From CAZOIA01 sp964579675 (lineage in GTDB: Bacteria > Planctomycetota > Phycisphaerae > UBA1845 > PWPN01): DNA of 34,580 nt. The stretch lies in assembly GCA_964579675.1 (NCBI GenBank), contig CAZOIA010000039.1:1-34580 (forward strand). Direction: 5' to 3'. The notes beneath the pieces are model-generated. The model worked only from the letters and a program-made list of their open reading frames with translations. It was not told where the DNA came from and ran no database searches. Of the stretch, positions 1 to 7,703 are shown in pieces. The position numbers and the translations under genes were made by a program. The stretch's first letter is position 1. The number at the start of each line of letters is the position of its first letter.

Positions 1-127
1 CGAGTGCTTTTTGAAAAAACCGCGCGAAAATCGCAAAGATCACGCTTGGTCAAGGGCTAGTGCTTTTCAAACCGGCAAGCTCTGCCGACTATCTCATCCT
101 GGTTACTGGCGATGGTCGCAGCATAGA

Positions 128-162
128 GCTACGATACCCGCACGCAAAGAGGGTATCGTTGC
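128..162. repeat. 12-bp inverted repeat upstream of the cupin gene
   Basis: Arms at 128-139 and 151-162 pair over 11 of 12 positions (the inner nine, ACGATACCC/GGGTATCGT, are perfect) around an 11-nt loop. It lies about 70 bp before the cupin start. No T-run follows, so an intrinsic terminator is unlikely. It could be an operator or an RNA hairpin; the sequence does not decide. Confidence 0.5.
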
Positions 163-229
163 GGCGGATCGGGCTGTCAGGGCCATTGCCCGCTTGTTGA
201 ACGGGAATGTTCTCCGCAAGGAGCGAACC

Positions 230-493
230 ATGAGACCGGAGATTGTTAAACCGACCGAAGAGCAGAAGCAGCTTGCCCAATCGTGGCCAACGTGGAGCAA
301 GGAGGCAAGCGCGTTTCCCTGGGAGTATGACCAACAGGAAACGTGCCTGATTGTTGAAGGCGATGTCACCGTGATAAACGAAGAGGGCGAGAAGTTCGAT
401 TTCGGCGCGGGCGATTGGGTGGTGTTCCCTCAAGGCATGAAATGTACGTGGAAGATCAAGAAGGGCGTCCGAAAACATTATCGGTTCGGGTAA
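230..493 (+). CDS. small cupin-domain protein
   Basis: An 87-residue single-domain cupin. The glycine pattern and beta-strand spacing are typical: ETCLIVEGDVTVINEEGE around residues 37-54 forms the first cupin motif region and FGAGDWVVFPQGM around residues 58-70 the second, the pattern of the Cupin_3/DUF861 (EutQ-like) group. These proteins usually bind a small ligand or metal; the substrate here cannot be read from sequence. The reading frame is open further upstream, but the start at 230 is chosen because AAGGAG at 218-223 is correctly spaced and the residues before it look non-coding. The gene ends two bases before the 3' end of a tRNA gene on the other strand. Nothing links it to the polysaccharide locus. 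Confidence 0.8.
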   Translation: MRPEIVKPTEEQKQLAQSWPTWSKEASAFPWEYDQQETCLIVEGDVTVINEEGEKFDFGAGDWVVFPQGMKCTWKIKKGVRKHYRFG

Positions 494-494
494 C

Positions 495-567
495 TGAGGG
501 TGCAGGGACTCGAACCCTGGACCCACGGCTTAAAAGGCCGTTGCTCTACCGACTGAGCTACACCCCC
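495..567 (-). tRNA. tRNA-Lys (anticodon UUU)
   Basis: On the minus strand the sequence folds as a complete cloverleaf. The 7-bp acceptor stem is GGGGGTG/CACCCTC (one G-T pair), the D arm is GCTCAGTCGGTAGAGC, the anticodon stem is ACGGC/GCCGT around the loop CTTTTAA, and the T arm carries GTTCGAGTC. The anticodon is TTT, so it is lysine. The discriminator base is A and CCA is not encoded, so it must be added after transcription. Length is 73 nt. It is convergent with the cupin gene. Confidence 0.96.
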
Positions 568-1555
568 AAGCGCTCCATTGCCAAGAGCTTACTTGAGTCC
601 CGCCCGTCCCCGGGTTCTTACTTGAACAGCAGTGGTGACACCCGCGAGGGAACGTGCCCCGTCCGTGGCGGAAATCAAGGCCTGTCCGCCACCGCGCCGG
701 CGATCATCACTGCTGGACCGGCAAAGAGTCATCTCGATGGTCAATTCTACCCGAAAGCCCGCCACCAGGCAAAGCAAGCCATACAAGTATTCCCCGCTCT
801 TTCCGCATGCCACGGGCCGCCGGGCGACCAAGATCCGGGCAAAGCTACACCACGTCGGTGCCTGGCGGGAAAGCAACCGCATTGACATTGTCATGGTGCT
901 TCGCAAAAACGGTCCCGTCCTGACCCGTATCGTTGTCCCGGAGCTTCACTGTCTTCCGATGGGAAGGTGTGAAGCCCCCGCCTCCGTACGTGTTTAGCGA
1001 CCTCCGACGCGATCAGGGCCGTTCCGACACGGTCAGAGCCGGCCTCTGCGAGGCCGGTGTTTCCTCGGACGGGAAAGCCTCGCGTCGCGAAGGCGCACCG
1101 GGCTCGCATAACCCGGCTCGGAGCCGTTGCCCAGGCTAAACACGTACTCGCCTTCAGGCGAGGGTCGTTTATTTCGGCGACCGGGCGATGGACACCGGCC
1201 TTTGTCCCGTAGCGGTCCACCAGTGAGGCGTGAGCGTGCTCCGGTCGGCCGTGACAGCGAAGGGGGCTCTCCTCCATGCGTCGGGCGCTGAAATGTGCAA
1301 GGTATGCCCGCCCATCCAGCTCGACTTCTCCCACCCACCGGTCGGTTTCAGGATTGCTTGTTGAAGTGGTCAATCATCCTCAGCTCTGCCGCGTGACGCA
1401 GTGCTGATAGCCAGACGGCGCGCACCGATGCCCCGGCCTCTATGTCGGGCAGTCTGATCGGGCATGTAAGTTACCTCCCGCCATCCGGGCGAAGAGCGGA
1501 CGGCGTCCGATAACTCACGCCGGCGAGCGAAACGGACGGTGGGCGGCTACGCTTA
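568..1555. other. gene-poor stretch with hairpins
   Basis: I see no convincing protein gene here. The open frames on both strands are short, mutually overlapping and have low-complexity Arg/Pro/Ser composition typical of GC-rich non-coding DNA. Two strong hairpins are visible: CCGGCCTC-TGC-GAGGCCGG at 1039-1057 and CTCGCC-TTCA-GGCGAG at 1147-1162, the latter followed by a weak T-rich stretch on the plus strand. The stretch sits directly upstream of tRNA-Lys and may be eroded DNA between the tRNA and the polysaccharide locus. Confidence 0.5.
1348..1465 (-). pseudogene. possible frameshifted remnant of a small gene
   Basis: On the minus strand a good ribosome binding site (GGGAGG, rc of 1474-1479) stands 8 nt before an ATG at 1465-1463. 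The frame opened by that ATG gives only a 31-residue Arg/Gly/Ala-rich peptide. The neighbouring frame reads more like real protein (PIRLPDIEAGASVRAVWLSA and on to a TGA at 1348-1350) but has an in-frame TAA just upstream and no good start. One inserted or deleted base near the start would join the two. I do not recognise a family. This may equally be chance. Confidence 0.22.
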
Positions 1556-1770
1556 TCCCGGATTACTCACCACGAAGGCACGGAGACACGAAGGAAACGA
1601 AGAAAACAATGAGACCGATCGAAATCGACGCCTCGGGTACCGACATAGTCATCATCAACGTCATCAACACCCTTCTCGAAGCCTCGACCCGGGAGGATTT
1701 CACCTAACTTCTTTTCTCCGTGGCCTTTGTGTCTCCGTGGTGAGTTCATTCATGAATAACCCGGATTATA
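1556..1770. repeat. inverted-repeat (MITE-like) element, copy 1
   Basis: The ends are purine-rich inverted repeats. The left side reads CTCACCACGAAGGCACGGAG from 1566, and the reverse complement of the right side reads CTCACCACGGAGACACAAAG ending near 1745. The inside is about 120 bp without a recognisable gene. The nine-base CCCGGATTA occurs just outside both ends. A second copy with the same termini is at 29157-29330. Repeats with this type of terminus are, from memory, common between genes in planctomycetes and some other phyla. It ends 175 bp before the wzm start; I see no clear promoter in that gap. Confidence 0.6.
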
Positions 1771-1945
1771 GGGCGAACTCATCCCCGACGTTGGATGATC
1801 CGACAAGACCAGTACGCCGGTAACGGGAGCGTATGTGCGCGCCCGGGCCGGGGGTAGGAGAGGGTGCGTCCGCTGGACGGGTGGGAACAGCCGGCAGGGA
1901 ATCGAGGCATTCGCGTGGGCTCAGGTGCGAGGCGGCGGGTGATTC

Positions 1946-2746
1946 GTGACGCAGTTGTGGCTCTATCGTGATGTCCTGTTTCAGCTCGTCCGGCGTGACG
2001 TGCTGGTGCGGTATCGGCATTCGCTGCTGGGGGTATCGTGGGCATTGCTTCAGCCGCTGGGGCTGATGCTGCTGTTCACGTTCGTGTTCACGCGGGCGGC
2101 CTCATTGGGGGCGATCGAATCGCTTGGCGAGCCGTACCCCCTGTTCGTATACGTGGGTGTGCTGCCCTGGACGCTGTTTGCCGCCGGTCTGATCGGTTGC
2201 ACGCAGAGCCTCGTCTCGCACCGCGACCTGGTGACGAAGGTCTACTTGCCCCAGCAGATCCTCCCGCTCGCATCGATTGCCGGGGCGCTGTTCGATTTCT
2301 GTGTCGCATCGGTTGTGCTGGTGGGTCTGGTGGCCTACTACCACGTGACGACGGACTTCTCGTTCCGGTTTCAACCGGTGCTGCTGATGTTGCCGGTGGT
2401 GGTCGCGGTGCAATTGCTGCTGATGGTGGGGCTGGGGCTCTGGCTGGCGCTGGGCAACCTGTGGTACCGGGACGTGAAGTACCTGTTCGCGGTCGGGATT
2501 CAGATGTGGATGTTCCTGACGAACGTGCTCTACCCGCTGCCGTCGGAGGGATCGACGGCGGTGCGGGTGTTGACGACGATCAACCCGATGGTGCCGATCA
2601 TCTCCGCCTATCGGAGCATCGTGATCGATGGGCAGCCGCCGGCACCAGTCCCGTTCGTAACGGCACTGGCGGTGGCGGTCGGTTTCGCAGCGAGCGGGTG
2701 GGCCATCTACCGCGCGTTGGAGGGGCGATTCGCCGAGCGAGCATAG
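1946..2746 (+). CDS. wzm: polysaccharide ABC transporter permease (Wzm/TagG family)
   Basis: A 266-residue ABC-2 type membrane protein, the usual length for Wzm. It would form the inner-membrane channel that exports a lipid-linked polysaccharide. The N-terminus, LFQLVRRDVLVRYRHSLLGV, is the amphipathic segment diagnostic of the family, followed by a run of hydrophobic helices at roughly residues 33-57, 66-88, 105-130, 140-175, 180-195 and 235-255. The motif LVTKVYLPQQILPLAS (about residues 94-109) is the conserved cytoplasmic loop that couples to the ATPase. It starts with GTG at 1946 and is the first gene of the long plus-strand series. The partner ATPase (Wzt) is two genes downstream, with a methyltransferase between them. 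Confidence 0.93.
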   Translation: MTQLWLYRDVLFQLVRRDVLVRYRHSLLGVSWALLQPLGLMLLFTFVFTRAASLGAIESLGEPYPLFVYVGVLPWTLFAAGLIGCTQSLVSHRDLVTKVYLPQQILPLASIAGALFDFCVASVVLVGLVAYYHVTTDFSFRFQPVLLMLPVVVAVQLLLMVGLGLWLALGNLWYRDVKYLFAVGIQMWMFLTNVLYPLPSEGSTAVRVLTTINPMVPIISAYRSIVIDGQPPAPVPFVTALAVAVGFAASGWAIYRALEGRFAERA

Positions 2747-2768
2747 ATTGCATGGAGGCACGAGGGAC

Positions 2769-3740
2769 GTGACGACGACGGCAACGGCTTCAAACAAGGG
2801 CGAACCCACCGTCGGTATGGAGGCGTTTATCGACGAGGAGCGGCCCCAGAGTTGGTCGCGCCAAATGGTAGCCCTGCTCCGCACCGGTCACTATCGTGAG
2901 GGGTACGACATTCTGGCCGAGAAGATGCCGTTCGTGGAGAGCCAGCTCCGTCCGTATGCGGAGCGGCTGGCGGGGCGGGAGAACTACTGGACGCACACCT
3001 TCGCCTGGATGAGCCGGTTCATCGACAGCGCCCGGCCGCAACGAATCCTTGACGTCGGCTGCGGCGTCGGCCCGGTCGCCATCGAATTCGCGCAGATGGG
3101 GCACCAGACGTGGGGCATCGACATTCTGCCGGGCATGATCGAACGGGGGCGGGAGCTGATCGACTCTCTTGAACTCTCCGATCGGGCCCATCTCGTCCAG
3201 GGCGATATCCGTTCCCTGGGGCGGTACTTCGACGGGCGGTTCTTCGATGCGGCGGTGGCGTGTGACATCTTCGAGCACCTGGACGAAGCGTCACTGCTGA
3301 AAGTGCTCGAAGGGCTCTGTCAGGTGGTTCGGCCGGGGGGGACGATCGTGGTCCAGACGTCGCCGGGGCGACACTACTACTGGTTCGAGCCGGACCGCTG
3401 GAAACTTCTGGCGCTGCTGGCTCCGTTCGCCTGGCTGCCCGACCGCATGTTCACCGCCTATGTACGCGGGATCGAGCGGAGCCTGCTCCGCGGGCTTCGC
3501 CAGGAACACGTGCGGTTCTACCGGCACGAGTATGGCCACATCAACTGCATGGACCCCGTTGATCTGCCCGGTCTGCTGCGGCAAGCCGGGCTCGAGAACG
3601 TTCGCACGTTTGCCGTCCACGCACATCGGGGCTTCAAGGACGAGGGCTGTCTGCGATCGCGGTGGACGCGGTGGTTGTTTGGGGCGAAGTCCATCGCCTG
3701 TCGGAACGTGTTCGGCATCGCGACGGTGGCCGGGGCGTGA
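2769..3740 (+). CDS. class I SAM-dependent methyltransferase
   Basis: About 323 residues. The SAM-binding motif ILDVGCGVGPVAIEF lies near residue 92, followed by the acidic loop GIDI and later DAAVACDIFEHL and VRPGGTIVVQTSPG, the usual order of motifs I, post-I and IV-V. A C-terminal region of about 100 residues contains an aromatic, basic segment that could contact lipid or membrane. The open frame extends to a TTG at 2748; I prefer GTG at 2769 because it follows a GAGGcacGAGG stretch. An ATG at 2817 is also possible. The gene sits between wzm and wzt. In ABC-type O-antigen loci a methyltransferase in this neighbourhood often caps the chain's non-reducing end as the export signal. That role is inference; the substrate is unknown. 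Confidence 0.85.
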   Translation: MTTTATASNKGEPTVGMEAFIDEERPQSWSRQMVALLRTGHYREGYDILAEKMPFVESQLRPYAERLAGRENYWTHTFAWMSRFIDSARPQRILDVGCGVGPVAIEFAQMGHQTWGIDILPGMIERGRELIDSLELSDRAHLVQGDIRSLGRYFDGRFFDAAVACDIFEHLDEASLLKVLEGLCQVVRPGGTIVVQTSPGRHYYWFEPDRWKLLALLAPFAWLPDRMFTAYVRGIERSLLRGLRQEHVRFYRHEYGHINCMDPVDLPGLLRQAGLENVRTFAVHAHRGFKDEGCLRSRWTRWLFGAKSIACRNVFGIATVAGA

Positions 3741-3768
3741 GAGAACGGAGGACGAGTGATTCTCGCAC
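3737..3768. repeat. short palindrome, variant type, across the methyltransferase stop codon
   Basis: Arms GTGAGAGAA (3737-3745) and TTCTCGCAC (3760-3768) pair with one mismatch around a 14-nt loop that begins CGGA. The arms match the palindrome at 12518-12539 (GTGCGAGAA/TTCTCGCAC) except for one base, and the loop start is the same. It includes the TGA stop of the methyltransferase gene and lies in the 98-bp gap before wzt, where it could act as an mRNA hairpin. Confidence 0.45.
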
Positions 3769-3838
3769 CGGCGAGAGACACGGCCCGGTTGCAGATCGGC
3801 CGCTGCGGAGAATCGACCCGGGCAAGGATGCGGAGGCA

Positions 3839-5257
3839 ATGAGTCAAACGCCGTCTACGGCAATCGAGATCGAAGGTCTATGGAAGCGTTTCCGCAAGGG
3901 CGGGGCCGAGGGCCTGCTGTGGGAGGTGCTGAGCGGCAGCCTGCGCCGGCTGATCTCGAAGGAATACGCACCGCGTGACATGTTCTGGGCGCTGCAGGAC
4001 GTCAACGTCCAGGTCCGACGGGGCGAGGCAGTGGGCATAATCGGACCCAACGGGGCGGGCAAGAGCACGATGCTCAAAGTCCTGTCTCGCGTGTTGCGGC
4101 CGGACCGCGGCCGGGTGAAGGTCAACGGGCGACTTAGCGGATTGATCGAGGTGGGGGCGGGCTTTCATGGCGATCTGACCGGGCGCGAAAACATCTTCGT
4201 GAACGGCGCGATCCTGGGCATGAGCCGGCGGGAAATCCGGCAGAAGTTCGACCGCATCGTCGAGTTCTCCGGGCTCGGTGACTTCCTCGACATGCCGGTG
4301 AAGCGCTACTCCTCGGGCATGTACGTCAGGCTCGGGTTCTCGATCGCCGCCCAGATGGAGCCGGATGTGCTCCTGGTGGACGAAGTCCTCTCGGTCGGCG
4401 ACGTGCAGTTCAAGGCCAAATGCATGGACGCGATGCGAGGATTCCTTCGCAAAGGCACGTCGATCCTGTTCGTCTCGCATAACCTGGCGGCGATCAAGAG
4501 GTTCTGCAACCGTGTCGTCCTGCTGGACCGCGGGCGAATTCGATTCGAAGGCAGCCCGGACGAGGCCATTGGCGAGTATAGCCGGCTCGTGAGCGACCTG
4601 GAGGATGCGAATCCGACCGGGATCGAGGGGGCGCACATCGGCGGACGAATGAAGGCGCGCGGGCCGGCCTCGATCACGGGGGTGCGGATTCTCGACGGTG
4701 AGGGAAGGCCCGCCCGGACGCTGGTGTCGGGCCAGCCGATCCGGCTCGAAATAGACTACGACATCGACCAGGAATCGGGGGGGATCGACAACCCCAACTT
4801 CGCGATCTGTGTGCACATGTTCGGGGCGGGGTTGTTCTATCAGTTCGAGTCGCGCCGCGACGGGGTGGACCTGGGGCATCGCGTCGGGCCGGGCACGATT
4901 GCCGTGGGCATGCCGGAGTTGGCGCTTGGTGAGGGGGTGTACCAGATCAGTGTGGCGCTGGCCGACGAGAAGGGGTTGCCCGAACACGACTGGCACGATC
5001 GCGCCTACCGGATCAACGTGGTGGCCGACGGGGTAACCGACGGCCCCGTCCACCAGCGGCGGAAGTGGGAGATCGTCGAAGCCGGTGGCCGGGCACGCGA
5101 GCAAGGTCGGATGATCGCGAAGCCGCAAGCGGCAGTGGAGGGTGAGAAGGTGCAAGCGGCGACGGAGGGTGCGAAGGTACGGGCCACGGAAGACGTGGAG
5201 TCGCAGGCGGAAAGAGGTGCGGAACCGGAAGCGGTGTTGGAGGCGATTCGTGAGTGA
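3839..5257 (+). CDS. wzt: polysaccharide ABC transporter ATPase with C-terminal carbohydrate-binding domain (Wzt)
   Basis: A 472-residue ATPase that drives export through Wzm. The N-terminal nucleotide-binding domain has Walker A GPNGAGKST near residue 68, the signature YSSGMYVRLGFS near residue 156 and Walker B VLLVDEVLSVGD near residue 176; these sequences are characteristic of Wzt/TagH. Residues from about 277 to 415 match the beta-sandwich Wzt_C domain, which in homologues recognises the modified end of the glycan. A low-complexity Glu/Ala/Lys-rich tail of about 45 residues follows, partly built from a 27-bp tandem duplication. ATG at 3839 is chosen because GGAGG lies just upstream; the frame is open to 3662 but that overlaps the methyltransferase. 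The end overlaps the next start by 8 bp (GTGAGTGA). Confidence 0.93.
   Translation: MSQTPSTAIEIEGLWKRFRKGGAEGLLWEVLSGSLRRLISKEYAPRDMFWALQDVNVQVRRGEAVGIIGPNGAGKSTMLKVLSRVLRPDRGRVKVNGRLSGLIEVGAGFHGDLTGRENIFVNGAILGMSRREIRQKFDRIVEFSGLGDFLDMPVKRYSSGMYVRLGFSIAAQMEPDVLLVDEVLSVGDVQFKAKCMDAMRGFLRKGTSILFVSHNLAAIKRFCNRVVLLDRGRIRFEGSPDEAIGEYSRLVSDLEDANPTGIEGAHIGGRMKARGPASITGVRILDGEGRPARTLVSGQPIRLEIDYDIDQESGGIDNPNFAICVHMFGAGLFYQFESRRDGVDLGHRVGPGTIAVGMPELALGEGVYQISVALADEKGLPEHDWHDRAYRINVVADGVTDGPVHQRRKWEIVEAGGRAREQGRMIAKPQAAVEGEKVQAATEGAKVRATEDVESQAERGAEPEAVLEAIRE
5126..5179 (+). repeat. 27-bp tandem duplication in the 3' end of wzt
   Basis: Units 5126-5152 and 5153-5179 differ at four or five positions and keep the reading frame. 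They encode two similar nine-residue blocks (QAAVEGEKV, QAATEGAKV) in the disordered tail of Wzt. A weaker third unit may follow. This looks like slippage in a region under little constraint. Confidence 0.6.
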
Positions 5258-6326
5258 TTCAACCGCCCCGATTACGGTTATCGTGCCCTCCCTGAACGCG
5301 GAGCACACGTTGGGCGAAGCGTTGGAAAGCGTCTTCGATCAAACCGCGCCGCCGATGGAGGTACTGGTCATCGATGACGGGAGCACGGATCGCAGCGTAG
5401 CGGTTGCCCGGTCATTCAACTCGCGGGTCCGGGTGTTGCGTAATCCATCGCGGGGCCCGGGTGCCGCCCGGCGCCTGGGCGTGACGGAAGGCCGCGGCAC
5501 CTACGTCGCCTTTATCGACGCCGATGATGTGATCGAGCCGGCCAAGCACGAAAAGCAACTGGCGGTACTGGACGGCGGCGACCCCTATACGTTCGTTCAC
5601 ACCGGCTCCGTGCTGCGCTGGTCGGATGGCAGCCGGCCGTCGTATCAGAGGAAGGGTTCCGAACTGGCGACGGGCCGATGCACGCAGGTCATCTTCGAGC
5701 GCAACCCGGTCTGCGGGGCTTCGACGATGCTCCGCCGGTCGCTGATCCTCGAGCTGGGCAACTACGATCCCGACCTGTTCGGCACCGAGGACTTCGGCAT
5801 GTCGCTGATCGCATCGACCCGGTGCGAGTTCGTGTACATCCCGGATCCGCTCTACGTGATGGTGCAGCATGCAGAGAACATCACGCGGCGTTTGTGCCAC
5901 ATGGCGTACTATCACTGGCTGGCCCAGGAGAGGTTCCGCCGACACTGCCCGGGCGCGTTTGAGCAGCTCCCGAGGGTATCGGTGCAGCGATACATGGTTG
6001 AGCCGGTGTTGCAGGCCGTGCGAGAGGCCTACTGGCGCCGCGATTCGACCGACTACATGCGCCTGCTTCGACTGGCGATTTCGCTGGCGCCCGACGACCC
6101 CGAAATGCGGCAACTGTGGCGGCGGCGCCGGTTGCCGATGAAGGTTCTGCGCACGTGGGACCGCATGAAAGGAGAAGCAGCACAGGGAGCCGGTTTCAGT
6201 AGCGGAGTTCCGTCCGATACTGATCCGAGCCCCGAGCGCCAGCGCGGGGTATCGTGCGCCGGCGCCCGGACGACCGGTTGCCTGCGCGAAGGACCCGTCG
6301 CTGGCGCTCCGGGCTCTGACGGGTAA
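5250..6326 (+). CDS. family 2 glycosyltransferase
   Basis: About 358 residues with a GT-A fold. The N-terminus ITVIVPSLNAEHTLGEALES, the EVLVIDDGSTDRS block and FIDADD (DXD-type, near residue 87) are the standard GT2 nucleotide-sugar and metal sites; GTEDFGMSL near residue 178 corresponds to the ED motif that supplies the catalytic base. It probably adds one sugar of the repeat unit in the cytoplasm. GTG at 5250 is chosen because TTGGAGGCG precedes it and it overlaps the wzt stop, suggesting translational coupling. The last 33 or so residues come from a 90-bp palindromic repeat (6227-6316), so the original C-terminus was probably shorter. Donor and acceptor cannot be told from sequence. Confidence 0.9.
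   Translation: MSDSTAPITVIVPSLNAEHTLGEALESVFDQTAPPMEVLVIDDGSTDRSVAVARSFNSRVRVLRNPSRGPGAARRLGVTEGRGTYVAFIDADDVIEPAKHEKQLAVLDGGDPYTFVHTGSVLRWSDGSRPSYQRKGSELATGRCTQVIFERNPVCGASTMLRRSLILELGNYDPDLFGTEDFGMSLIASTRCEFVYIPDPLYVMVQHAENITRRLCHMAYYHWLAQERFRRHCPGAFEQLPRVSVQRYMVEPVLQAVREAYWRRDSTDYMRLLRLAISLAPDDPEMRQLWRRRRLPMKVLRTWDRMKGEAAQGAGFSSGVPSDTDPSPERQRGVSCAGARTTGCLREGPVAGAPGSDG
6227..6316. repeat. 90-bp dispersed-type palindrome forming the C-terminus of the GT2 gene
   Basis: The 18-nt arms GAGCCCCGAGCGCCAGCG (6227-6244) and CGCTGGCGCTCCGGGCTC (6299-6316) pair with a single mismatch. Translation in the GT2 frame gives the SPERQRGVS signature; the antisense reads RARSASDG. I associate these peptides with dispersed repeats mis-annotated as short proteins in planctomycete genomes (memory, not a search). 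The gene's stop codon lies 8 bp beyond the right arm. Confidence 0.7.
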
Positions 6327-6362
6327 CACCGCGAAACTGTGTGAGCGCAAACGCCCCCAGGT

Positions 6363-7703
6363 ATGTCGGAGACATCGATGAGTACGATCGCCCACAAGCT
6401 GTCAGACCGGCGATGTCGGAATCCCGCGGGCAAGCCGCCTGGGACAACTGGGCCGCATCTGGCTCTCGTGGTTGGCCACCCGGGCGCTGGCGGCGGCATG
6501 GAGAAGCTCTGCCTGTTCCTGGTCGATACCCTCTTGTCAGCCGACTGGCGGGTGACGATCGCGCTGTCAGGCGAGGACATCTACGGGGATCTCGCAACGC
6601 TTGGCCGTCGGGCCGCCGTCGAACGCGTGGACTGGGTCGATCGCACGCTCAGGGGCGATCGCCGGTACCGGTTGCCTGCGATCCTCGACCGGCGGCGCTG
6701 GTTCCGGCGCGCCGGGCCGGACGTTGCACTGTTCGTCCAGTCGTCGAACACGCCGTTTCGGGCGTCGATTGTCGGGGCCCGGCTAGCCGGGGTGCCGATC
6801 GTCACGACGCATCGGACCATGCCCTGGGTGAGGGATTTCGTCCCACCGGGTCGGCACTTCTTCGGGCTGATTCCCGGGCTGGGGCTGCACAACCGGCGGC
6901 TGATTATCAAGACCCGGCTAACCGCCGGTCTGGCCGATTGCATCGTTTACAACAGCGAGCAGGTCCGCCACTGCTACGAACGTGAGTACGGCTATCCCTC
7001 GGGCAAAGGATGCGTCGTCGTCAACGCGGTGGACATCCCGGCCAAGGAAGCGAATAGCGGTAATCCTCGCGGCGAGGTCACGATAGGCTACGTCGGGCGA
7101 TTGGCGGAGGAGAAGCGCATCGACGTACTGCTTCGGGCAGTGGCGTCACTGAGATCGCAACGGAAGGTCCGGCTTCTGGTCTGCGGAGCTGGCCCGGAGG
7201 AAACGTCACTGGCAAGCCTGGCCGGAAAACTTGGCATCAGTGATCGGGTCGAGTGGTGCGGGACCACCGACGACGTCTGGTCGGTGTATGACCGGACGGA
7301 CATCGTAGCACTGTGCTCACGGCGTGAGTCATCGAGCAACATGGTTCTCGAAGCGATGGCGGCGGGCAAGGCAGTGGTGGTCACGGACGTCGGCGGCTTG
7401 CCGGAGCTGATCGGCCGCGGGGGCTGGGGGGTCTGTGTGCCGCCGGGAGATGCGTCGGCCCTGGCGGCGGTGCTGGATCGGCTCGTAGGAAACGACGACG
7501 AGCGAACGGCAATCGGCGTGCGAGCCCGCCAGGCCGCTCGCGAAAGGCATGATCCAAGTGTGGTTACTCAATCGTGGCTCGGACTGTTGGCGGACGTGGC
7601 GGGCAGGCGGGCCGGGCGAGAGATGATGAATAGCAAACGGTTGCCTGCACGGCTCTCTGACAGAGGGATGGGGCACCCGGCAGTGACGGAGTCGCCGGCT
7701 TGA
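6363..7703 (+). CDS. glycosyltransferase family 4
   Basis: A 446-residue GT-B enzyme. The N-domain opens with LALVVGHPGAGGGMEKLCLF, the glycine-rich acceptor-side loop preceded by a basic leader of about 30 residues. The C-domain begins VTIGYVGRLAEEKRIDVLLRA near residue 240 and includes LLVCGAGPEE and RRESSSNMVLEAMAAGKAVV (E-x7-E near residue 322), which binds the nucleotide sugar. It transfers a hexose-type sugar with retention, as known for GT4. A second in-frame ATG at 6378 has a better spaced GGAG and may be the true start. About 30 residues after the last helix are not part of the fold. The stop overlaps the next start (TTGA). Confidence 0.9.
   Translation: MSETSMSTIAHKLSDRRCRNPAGKPPGTTGPHLALVVGHPGAGGGMEKLCLFLVDTLLSADWRVTIALSGEDIYGDLATLGRRAAVERVDWVDRTLRGDRRYRLPAILDRRRWFRRAGPDVALFVQSSNTPFRASIVGARLAGVPIVTTHRTMPWVRDFVPPGRHFFGLIPGLGLHNRRLIIKTRLTAGLADCIVYNSEQVRHCYEREYGYPSGKGCVVVNAVDIPAKEANSGNPRGEVTIGYVGRLAEEKRIDVLLRAVASLRSQRKVRLLVCGAGPEETSLASLAGKLGISDRVEWCGTTDDVWSVYDRTDIVALCSRRESSSNMVLEAMAAGKAVVVTDVGGLPELIGRGGWGVCVPPGDASALAAVLDRLVGNDDERTAIGVRARQAARERHDPSVVTQSWLGLLADVAGRRAGREMMNSKRLPARLSDRGMGHPAVTESPA

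Noticed and set aside
1147..1180. Hairpin with T-rich tail as an intrinsic terminator
   Set aside because: The tail (GGTCGTTTATTTC) is interrupted and there is no gene immediately upstream on that strand.
891..1373. 160-residue minus-strand open frame in the gene-poor region
   Set aside because: It has a short protein-like stretch near its start (WVGEVELDGRAYLAHFS) but then dissolves into low-complexity sequence, has no ribosome binding site, and overlaps other equally long frames.
3878..5308. 476-residue minus-strand open frame opposite wzt
   Set aside because: Antisense shadow of a strongly conserved ABC ATPase; His/Arg/Pro-rich with no recognisable fold.
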